Shown piece by piece: positions 6,128 through 11,997 of a DNA stretch of 12,231 nt. Within the stretch, counting starts at the first letter, position 1, and every line of letters begins with the position of its first letter. The stretch comes from Cytophagales bacterium (GTDB taxonomy: Bacteria > Bacteroidota > Bacteroidia > Cytophagales > 172606-1): assembly GCA_025455595.1 (NCBI GenBank), contig JALOMD010000060.1, positions 1 through 12,231 on the forward strand. Reading direction: 5' to 3'. Made by a program: the position numbers and the translations under genes. A model generated the notes under the pieces. That model did no database searches. It saw only the letters and a list, made by a program, of their open reading frames with translations, and had not been told where the DNA came from.

Positions 6128-6133
6128 CACATA

Positions 6134-6167
6134 AATTCATGATTCTGAATTCACAATTCTGAATTAA
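6134..6167 (-). repeat. AT-rich 34-mer repeat, copy 2
   Basis: The minus strand begins TTAATTCAGAATTGTGAATT and matches 66-100 at about 28 of 34 positions. The amidase stop codon (6166-6164) falls inside it. Confidence 0.6.
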
Positions 6168-6952
6168 TCCGCCGTTTCCATGTCTCCTTTGTACGCCTTG
6201 AAACCCCGGTAAATAGCCGAGGCGATGTTTTTCTGGCCTTCTTCGGTGCGCAGGTATTTTTCCTCGTCGGCGTTGCTCAAGTAGCCGATCTCGACGAGGG
6301 CACTGGGCATGGTCGTTTTCCACAGCACAATGAACCCGGCTTGTTTCACGCCCCGGCTGCGCCGCCCGGCCCGCCGTGCAAACTGCGTCTCGACGTGGCT
6401 GGCAAACCGCAGGCTGTTCTCCAAGTACGCACTCTGGTAATTGGCAAACAGGATATGCCCCATCGGGGAGTCGGGGTCGTAGCCGCCGTAGGTTTTCTCG
6501 TGGTTGTCTTCCAGCAAAATGGCCGAGTTTTCGCGTTTGGCCACGTCAAGGTTGCCTTCCGACGTGTGCAGGCCCATGGTGTAGGTTTCGGTGCCGTAGA
6601 TTGATTTCTCCCGATTTGCGTTGCAGTGGATGGAAATGAACAAATCGGCACGATTTCTGTTGGCAATTGCCGCGCGTTCCTGCAACTCAACGAACCGGTC
6701 GGTGGTGCGGGTGTAGAACACCTTTACGTCCGGGAAATTTCGCTTGATGTTCTTGCCCAGTTCAAGGGCCACTTTCAGCGCAATCTCTTTCTCTTTCACT
6801 TTTTTGCCGATGGCACCGGGGTCTTTGCCTCCGTGCCCGGCATCAATCACCACCGTGCGCAAACGGTACTGGGGACGTTTTTCCGAAGGGGCAAAAGCAC
6901 ACAACGAAACTATACTGCTCAGTGTGAGTATGAGAATAATATTTTTCGCCAT
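6164..6952 (-). CDS. N-acetylmuramoyl-L-alanine amidase (Amidase_3, zinc)
   Basis: A 262-residue secreted peptidoglycan amidase that would cut the bond between N-acetylmuramic acid and L-alanine in the periplasm, typically in daughter-cell separation or wall turnover. MAKNIILILTLSSIVSLCAF is a signal peptide with a likely cleavage site after AFA (residue 21). The catalytic domain has the expected residues: His40 in DAGHGGKDPGA, Glu56 in KEKEIAL, His109 in SIHCNA as zinc ligands, and Glu221 in LVEIGYLSN as catalytic acid. GTETYTMG (120-127) and the insert ending YGGYDPDSP are usual in Bacteroidota members. The frame is open much further upstream, but I choose the ATG at 6952 because it gives the signal peptide. 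The gene is divergent from lptD and on the same strand as the MlaD-like gene, an arrangement I recall as common in this phylum. Confidence 0.92.
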   Translation of the reverse strand: MAKNIILILTLSSIVSLCAFAPSEKRPQYRLRTVVIDAGHGGKDPGAIGKKVKEKEIALKVALELGKNIKRNFPDVKVFYTRTTDRFVELQERAAIANRNRADLFISIHCNANREKSIYGTETYTMGLHTSEGNLDVAKRENSAILLEDNHEKTYGGYDPDSPMGHILFANYQSAYLENSLRFASHVETQFARRAGRRSRGVKQAGFIVLWKTTMPSALVEIGYLSNADEEKYLRTEEGQKNIASAIYRGFKAYKGDMETAD

Positions 6953-9884
6953 GCCTCTGTTTGTTGGGGGGAAAGCCCTAAATTTGTGCAAAAATGCTAA
7001 TTTTTTGCTAAACGGGAAACACCTACTGCGTTTATGTGGCCGAAGGTTGTGTAGCTGGTGCGTTTGGCTGGGCTGCTCCCTGCTGCTGGCTGCTGCAACC
7101 CAGGCCCAAGACCGCCCCGACACGCTACGCAACCGGCCCAAGCCGCCTGATACGCTGCGCATCGGCCTGCGCGACACCACGGCCCAAGGTGCCCAAACCG
7201 ACACGTCCCGTAACGCCGGACGCGAAATCGAAACCTCGGTGGTTTACAGTGCCCAAGATTCGATTGTGCTGGACGTGAACGGCAAGATAGCCCGCCTCTA
7301 CGGCAAGGCCAGCATCAAGTACGGCGAAATCGCCTTGGATGCCGAGCAAATCGAAATCAACTGGGACACGGGCATCATGGACGCGCAGGGCGTGAAAGAC
7401 TCCACGGGCAAGGTCGTCGGCTCGCCGGTGTTTACCGAAGGCGGCCAGAAATACGAGACCGAACGCATCCGCTACAACATCACCACCAAGAAGGCCAGCA
7501 TTTCGGGCGTGGTCACGCAGCAAGGCGAAGGCTTTGTGCAAGGCACGAAAGTGTTCAAAGACCCCTACGACAACCTCTACATCCGGGGGGCCATCTACAC
7601 CACCTGCAACCTAAAAGAGCCGCACTTCCACATTGCCGCCCGCAAAATTAAGGTGGTGGGCAACAAGCAAGTGGTGTCCGGGCCGTTCAATTTTTACCTC
7701 AACAACATACCGCTGCCGCTGGGGCTGCCGTTCGGCTTTTTTCCGTATTCCTCCGAGAAACGCAAGTCGGGCGTGATTGTGCCCACCTACGGCGAGGAGC
7801 CGCAAAACCGGGGCTTTTTCCTGCGGCAAGGCGGCTACTACTGGGCCGTGAACGACAACATGGATCTGAGCTTTCTGGGCGAAGTCTATTCGCGTGGCGG
7901 CTGGGGACTGAACGTGCGGTCGGCGTACAGCAAGAAATACGCCTACAACGGTTCGGTTGACGTGCGTTTCAACCGGCAACTGGCCGGCGACGAGGGCTTC
8001 CGCTCCCGCACCGACGCGTTTTGGATCAGTTGGTCGCACGCGCCGTTCAGCCGGGGCACGGGGCGGTTCTCGGCCAGCGTCAACGCCGGCTCCACCAACT
8101 ACAACGCGCGGTTCGCCTTTGCCGGGGCGGGCGTGCAAAACGACATCGCCCGGCGCATTTCGCCCACGTTCAACTCCAACATCTCGTACTCGAACACCGT
8201 GCGCGGCCTGCCCATCAACTACAGCCTCACGCTGCGCCACGACATGAACACGGCCACGGGCATCATGAACCTGTCGCTGCCCGAGTTCAACGTCTCGGTT
8301 AACCGCCTGTATCCGTTCAAGGGCAAGGGCGGCGGCAGCCGGTATTTCTGGCAAACGCTGAACCTTGCCTACCAACTCGACGGCTTCAACCGCCTCACCA
8401 ACTCGCCGCAGGCGTTCTCGACGATTGTGCCGGGCTTGGGCCTTCCTATCCTGAACGTGCCGGAAAACCTGGTGGGCGACACGCTGGACTTCAATTTCGC
8501 CAACGCCGGGGCCATCTGGCAGCGCGGCGAGCGGGGCTTCCGCCACAGCGTCCCCATCACGATGACCATGAAACTGCTCAAGTACCTGAACCTGAACTAT
8601 AGTTTTCAGTACCAGGAAACGTGGTCGCCGCAACGGCTCACGTTTTTCAACGAGCAAGGCCAGTTGGTTTCGCCAACTACGCGGTTCAATCCCGGTGACC
8701 GCGTGCGGGTTGACACCAGCCGGGGCTTTTACCGGACGTACAATTACTCGGGCGGAGCCAGCCTCACCACCAACATCTACGGCACGTTCTTCGTGCGGCG
8801 CGGCCGCGTGGAAGCCATCCGCCACCGCTTGGTGCCCAGTGTCGGCCTTAACTTCCAGCCCAGCTTCGCCCGCGACGCGTTCGGGTTTTACCAAACGGCC
8901 TTCGTCCGCGACTCGGCCACGGGCGGCTTGCGCAACATACCCGTGGCGCGGTTTGCCAGCAGCACCGGCGGGCTGCCCAGCACCGCGCGTTCGGGAAGCA
9001 TCAGCCTTAGCCTGAACAACACGCTGGAGGCCAAAATCCGCGCCAAGAGCGACACGGCCAAGAACAAGTTCGAGAAGGTGAACATCCTGGACAACTTCAG
9101 CATTGCCACCAACTACAACCTTGCCGCCGACAGTTTCAACCTGGCACCCATCAACCTGGCGGCTCGCACGCGGCTGCTCAAGAAGATAGACCTGAACTTT
9201 ACGGGAACCATAGACCCCTACCGCACCATCCAAGTGCAGGCTGTGGGGGCCAACAGCCAGCTTTTGCTTGACCCGACTACCCGGCAGCCGGTGTTGGTGC
9301 AACGCCGGGTGAACGAATTCGCTTGGCAGCGCGACAGCCGGTACATTGCAGGCGAGCAACGCGTGCAGCGGGTGTCGGGCGTGGGCATCGGGCAACTCAC
9401 CAACCTGAACTTTAGCCTCAGCACCAGCCTGAACCCGAAGGCCGAGAAGAAAACCGCCGACAAGGTGGACAAAGACAAGAGCCTCGACGAAAAAGCCAAG
9501 CAGCAGATCAAGGCCAACCCGAACCTGTACGTGGACTTTGAAATTCCGTGGAACGCCAACGTGGCTTACAACTTCAACTACATCCGCAACGGCTTCACCC
9601 CGGCGCGGGTGGTGCAAACGTTGACGTTCAACGGGGAGGTGAAAATCACCGAGAAGTGGCGGTTCGGGGTTACGTCGGGCTATGATTTCGAGCGGCGCAA
9701 CATCGTGAACACCACGCAAATCAACATCTTCCGCGACTTGCACTGCTGGCAGATGACCGCCAACTGGTCGCCGTTCGGGGTGTTCCAGTTCTACTCGGTT
9801 GACATTCAGGTCAAGGCCGCCATGCTCCGCGACCTGAAGGTGGGGCGCCGCCGCAGCTTCTACGACCGCAGCTTTACGCAGTGA
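6951..9884 (+). CDS. lptD: LptD-type LPS-assembly outer-membrane protein
   Basis: A putative LptD/OstA-family protein of 977 residues from the ATG at 6951; it would insert LPS into the outer leaflet of the outer membrane together with LptE. A hydrophobic signal segment (WLGCSLLLAAATQAQ) ends near residue 53. An OstA-like periplasmic jellyroll covers about 103-290 (DVNGKIARLYGKASIKYGEI, then IRGAIYTTCNLKEPHFHI), followed by a long beta-barrel region to the C-terminus. The final part RDLHCWQMTANWSPFG is typical of Bacteroidota LptD. Predicted mature protein has only two cysteines, Cys219 and Cys932. A Lys/Asp-rich stretch (about 830-855) is probably a loop. The n-region is very long if ATG 6951 is used; a TTG at 7005 (residue 19) fits the signal peptide and the TAAATTTG promoter at 6979 better, so the true start is uncertain. 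The in-frame sequence upstream of 6951 is antisense amidase. Confidence 0.88.
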   Translation: MPLFVGGKALNLCKNANFLLNGKHLLRLCGRRLCSWCVWLGCSLLLAAATQAQDRPDTLRNRPKPPDTLRIGLRDTTAQGAQTDTSRNAGREIETSVVYSAQDSIVLDVNGKIARLYGKASIKYGEIALDAEQIEINWDTGIMDAQGVKDSTGKVVGSPVFTEGGQKYETERIRYNITTKKASISGVVTQQGEGFVQGTKVFKDPYDNLYIRGAIYTTCNLKEPHFHIAARKIKVVGNKQVVSGPFNFYLNNIPLPLGLPFGFFPYSSEKRKSGVIVPTYGEEPQNRGFFLRQGGYYWAVNDNMDLSFLGEVYSRGGWGLNVRSAYSKKYAYNGSVDVRFNRQLAGDEGFRSRTDAFWISWSHAPFSRGTGRFSASVNAGSTNYNARFAFAGAGVQNDIARRISPTFNSNISYSNTVRGLPINYSLTLRHDMNTATGIMNLSLPEFNVSVNRLYPFKGKGGGSRYFWQTLNLAYQLDGFNRLTNSPQAFSTIVPGLGLPILNVPENLVGDTLDFNFANAGAIWQRGERGFRHSVPITMTMKLLKYLNLNYSFQYQETWSPQRLTFFNEQGQLVSPTTRFNPGDRVRVDTSRGFYRTYNYSGGASLTTNIYGTFFVRRGRVEAIRHRLVPSVGLNFQPSFARDAFGFYQTAFVRDSATGGLRNIPVARFASSTGGLPSTARSGSISLSLNNTLEAKIRAKSDTAKNKFEKVNILDNFSIATNYNLAADSFNLAPINLAARTRLLKKIDLNFTGTIDPYRTIQVQAVGANSQLLLDPTTRQPVLVQRRVNEFAWQRDSRYIAGEQRVQRVSGVGIGQLTNLNFSLSTSLNPKAEKKTADKVDKDKSLDEKAKQQIKANPNLYVDFEIPWNANVAYNFNYIRNGFTPARVVQTLTFNGEVKITEKWRFGVTSGYDFERRNIVNTTQINIFRDLHCWQMTANWSPFGVFQFYSVDIQVKAAMLRDLKVGRRRSFYDRSFTQ
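6979..6986 (+). promoter_or_regulatory. Possible -7 box of the lptD promoter
   Basis: TAAATTTG exactly matches the Bacteroidota -7 consensus TAnnTTTG. TTTG at 6960-6963 could be the -33 element, though the 15-bp spacer is shorter than usual. Transcription would start near 6992, after the ATG at 6951 and before the TTG at 7005. On the opposite strand, 7000-6988 reads TTAGCATTTTTGC, a looser candidate for the amidase. Confidence 0.4.
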
Positions 9885-10267
9885 CGGCGGAAAGGCGTTT
9901 TAAGCAAAAATCGCCCAAAACGCCCCGTAGCACATGCTTCAGCCTGTGCGTCACGCCTAAGCGTGACTTCCCCACAAGGAAGGTGCTGCGATTTCTTGTG
10001 ATGTTTCTTTCTTCAGACCTCAAAAATCCTCTCGGATTTTGCACAGGCTAAAGCATGTGCTACGGGGCGTTTTAGGCGATTTTTGCCTAAAACGCCTGTT
10101 TGCTTTTCGGTGGGCATAAAACTTTGTGCATCAGCCTTTTAGGGCGGTGCATTCACAGCCTTGCAATTCTTTTCTCGTTTTTGCCGCAGCATCCCGCTCA
10201 TTTTTGGAGGCACGTCTTTTTGCCTGTCTTGTGGGTATTTGTCGGTCTAAACCTAAACTTTTGCCCT
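9885..10267. other. Intergenic region lptD-catalase, no gene
   Basis: The first half is the 203-bp inverted repeat (9894-10096). The second half (10097-10267) is the leader of the catalase gene; it stays open in the catalase frame, but its translation has no family resemblance. I see no clear promoter, only loose matches such as TAAAACTTTG near 10116. Confidence 0.6.
9894..10096. repeat. 203-bp composite inverted repeat with 56-bp arms
   Basis: Arms 9894-9949 and 10041-10096 are reverse complements at 53 of 56 positions. Each arm consists of a whole palindrome-family copy, then CCGTAG, then the GCACA/TGTGC module also seen at 6108-6127. The 91-bp centre holds three further hairpins: GTCACGC-CTAA-GCGTGAC (9950-9967), CACAAG/CTTGTG (9973-10000) and AAAATCC-TCTC-GGATTTT (10023-10040). 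It starts 9 nt after the lptD stop codon. No coding potential. Confidence 0.9.
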
Positions 10268-11161
10268 ATGTTCTACCACGATAAGAAACTCCAGTACGCC
10301 GTGCGGGTCGAAAAGCCCAATCCGCTGTTTGCCAGAATGTTGCAACAGGCCATTGGCGGCAACGAAGGCGAAATACGCGTTTGTCTCCAGTACCTGTTCC
10401 AAGCGTGGAACGCACGGGGGCCGGTGAAGTACCGCGACATGCTGCTTGAGACAGGCACCGAGGAGATTGCCCACATTGAAATGCTGGTGACGGCGGTGGC
10501 GATGAACTTGGAAACGGCCTCGAACGAACTCAAAGACCAAGTGGCGCGCGAAAGTCCGCTGGTGGGCGCGGCAATGGGCGGCATGGACGTACGCCACCTG
10601 TTGTCTGGCGGCATGGGGGCCATGGCCGCCGATGCCAACGGGGTGCCGTTCAACGGCTCGTGGGTGATCAGCAGCGGCAACCTTGCCGCCGACATGCACG
10701 CCAACGTGATGGCCGAGTCAACGGGACGGCTGCTGGCCACGCGGCTCTGGGAAATGACCGACGACCCCGGCATGAAAGACATGCTCGCCTTCCTGATTGC
10801 CCGCGACACCATGCACCAAAACCAGTGGATGGCTGTGCTGGAAGACCTCGGCGGCCCCACTTCCGTGCATCCCATCCCGAACAGTTTTCCGCAGACGCAG
10901 GAAAAACAAGAGTTTTCCTACTCGTTCATCTCAACCAACATCGCCGACGGGGCTTCGCAACAAGGCCAGCGGTGGTCGTCGGGCCGTTCGGTTGACGGCA
11001 AGGGCGAATTCGTTTTCCAGAAGGCACAACCTTACGGCCAAGAGCCGAAACTCGCCCCGCCCGCTCCGGAGGGACATTCCCAAACGGAAGAAATGGGAGG
11101 CGCGACCGGCACCAAAAGCAAAATCACGGAAATCATTGACGAAGTGAAAGCCAAGCTTTGA
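10268..11161 (+). CDS. Manganese (non-haem) catalase
   Basis: A 297-residue dimanganese catalase, which disproportionates hydrogen peroxide to water and oxygen. The N-terminus MFYHDKKLQYAVRVEKPNP is typical. All five metal ligands of the characterised family appear at nearly the same positions as in the Lactobacillus plantarum enzyme (35, 66, 69, 148, 181): Glu35 in GGNEGEIR, Glu66 and His69 in TEEIAHIEM, Glu150 in NVMAESTGR and His183 in RDTMHQNQW. NLAADMHANVMAE and MTDDPGMKDML are further family segments. After about residue 235 the chain becomes Gly/Pro/Ser-rich, ending in a charged helix. The frame is open upstream to 10100, but the ATG at 10268 gives the family start. There is no export signal, so it is probably cytoplasmic. 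It stands alone, convergent with the acetyltransferase gene. Confidence 0.93.
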   Translation: MFYHDKKLQYAVRVEKPNPLFARMLQQAIGGNEGEIRVCLQYLFQAWNARGPVKYRDMLLETGTEEIAHIEMLVTAVAMNLETASNELKDQVARESPLVGAAMGGMDVRHLLSGGMGAMAADANGVPFNGSWVISSGNLAADMHANVMAESTGRLLATRLWEMTDDPGMKDMLAFLIARDTMHQNQWMAVLEDLGGPTSVHPIPNSFPQTQEKQEFSYSFISTNIADGASQQGQRWSSGRSVDGKGEFVFQKAQPYGQEPKLAPPAPEGHSQTEEMGGATGTKSKITEIIDEVKAKL

Positions 11162-11188
11162 GCGGCTCTTGGCAACCCGGTTGCAGGA

Positions 11189-11227
11189 GGCAGGCGTTTT
11201 GGGCGTTTTCCGCCCAAAACGCCTGCC
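11189..11227. terminator. Perfect 17-bp hairpin between convergent genes (palindrome family)
   Basis: GGCAGGCGTTTTGGGCG, loop TTTTC, then the exact reverse complement. It sits 27 nt after the catalase stop and 7 nt from the acetyltransferase stop, where a bidirectional terminator is expected. Neither strand has a T-tract after the stem, so the terminator role is inferred from position. It is the longest perfect stem of the palindrome family in the window. Confidence 0.55.
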
Positions 11228-11234
11228 ACTGCCT

Positions 11235-11774
11235 CTACCAGTTGCTACGCAACATGCTGTACATCACCACGTTTACAAAAGCCTGGTGCGTGCGGTAGTA
11301 ATCGCGCAAGGTGCCTTCCTCGGTAAAACCCAGCCGTTCCGGCACGGCACGGCTGCGGTGGTTTTTCTCTGCCACCAGAATCTCGATGCGGTTCAGTTTC
11401 AGTTCGTCAAAGGCATAGTTGAGCATTTGGCGGCAAGCCCGCGTGATGATGCCCTTCGACTGGTGGCTCCGCGACAGCCAGTAGCCGATTTCCGCCCTCA
11501 GATGCGATGTCTGGATGTTGTTCAGCCCGATGCAGCCCACAATCTGGCCTTCGCACCAAATGGCGGCCACCACCGATTCGCCGCGCCGGTGCTGTTCCAG
11601 CGAATCCTCAATGAAAGCCCGCGAGTCGTCGGCGGTGAGGGTGTTGTCAACCCACGGCAGCCACTGGCGCAGAAAAGCCCGGTTTTCGTGGATGGTCTTG
11701 AACAATTGCCCGGCATCTTCCGGTTGCAGGAGCCGCAACTGGAACGGTACGGAACGGGTTCGGTTGAAAATCAT
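11235..11774 (-). CDS. GNAT-family N-acetyltransferase (RimJ/RimL-like)
   Basis: A 179-residue acetyltransferase of the RimJ/RimL type, using acetyl-CoA to acetylate an amino group, possibly a protein N-terminus or a small amine; the substrate cannot be told from sequence. The N-terminus (FQLRLLQPEDAGQLFKTIHE, 11-30) is usual for the group. Acetyl-CoA-binding motif A is EIGYWLSRSHQSKGIITRAC (95-114), with QSKGI as the pyrophosphate-binding loop. NHRSRAVPERLGFTEEGTLR (138-157) is the conserved C-terminal core. The start at 11774 (ATG) was chosen because the open frame further upstream runs through a repeat and antisense to dnaX. The gene is convergent with the catalase gene and divergent from dnaX. 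Confidence 0.9.
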   Translation of the reverse strand: MIFNRTRSVPFQLRLLQPEDAGQLFKTIHENRAFLRQWLPWVDNTLTADDSRAFIEDSLEQHRRGESVVAAIWCEGQIVGCIGLNNIQTSHLRAEIGYWLSRSHQSKGIITRACRQMLNYAFDELKLNRIEILVAEKNHRSRAVPERLGFTEEGTLRDYYRTHQAFVNVVMYSMLRSNW

Positions 11775-11838
11775 GGTGCCGGAAAGTTTCACGGGTGAAA
11801 ATACGCAAAAAGAAGCGAGAGTCAAAACAAGCCCCACC

Positions 11839-11996
11839 CAGGGGAGGGAGAAAAGCAAGCAGTGGCAGTAAGCAGGCGGCAGTGGCGTTTTAGAGACTGT
11901 TTGAGATTGTTCAAAGTTAACCGTTTTGGGCAAAAATTGCCCAAAACGCCACTGCCGCCTGCCTACTGCCACCGCTTGCTTTTTCTCCTCCCCCTG
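11839..11996. repeat. 158-bp composite inverted repeat abutting dnaX
   Basis: Left arm 11839-11891 and right arm 11943-11996 are reverse complements with about five differences. Each arm reads outward from TTTT/AAAA through GCCACTGCCGCCTGC-type sequence and a pyrimidine-rich stretch to an outer CAGGGG/CCCCTG end. The centre contains a perfect palindrome-family copy (11922-11948: CGTTTTGGGC, AAAAATT, GCCCAAAACG), whose right arm overlaps the inner end of the right arm. Beyond CCCCTG the two sides share nothing. Confidence 0.9.
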
Positions 11997-11997
11997 C

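Larger units (their letters stand above)
5484..6163. other. 680-bp repeat cluster between amidase and MlaD-like genes, no gene
   Basis: No plausible coding sequence. In order: 7-nt-periodic repeat with GC hairpin (5494-5596), a degenerate palindrome-family copy (5641-5666), another (5731-5756), a 99-bp inverted repeat (5927-6025), a palindrome-family copy (6056-6084), a GTCCCGAC/GTCGGGAC hairpin (6090-6107), a GCACA..TGTGC hairpin (6108-6127) and an AT-rich 34-mer (6134-6167). The MlaD-like gene's promoter must lie in here, but I could not place it. Confidence 0.7.

Noticed and set aside
5484..6163. Possible CRISPR array, since many short repeats occur here
   Set aside because: The repeats are of different types, irregularly spaced and mostly palindromic; there are no uniform repeat-spacer units and no cas genes.
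6953..7204. N-terminal extension of the amidase frame
   Set aside because: It would remove the signal peptide from the N-terminus and is antisense to the lptD 5' region; the ATG at 6952 is clearly better.
7611..9743. 710-codon open frame on the minus strand, opposite lptD
   Set aside because: Its translation is Val/His/Arg/Ala-rich with no domain or signal, as expected for a frame opposite GC-rich coding DNA. LptD on the other strand is clearly the real gene.
10100..10267. N-terminal extension of the catalase frame
   Set aside because: The 56 extra residues have no resemblance to the family, which normally starts at MFYH as seen at 10268.
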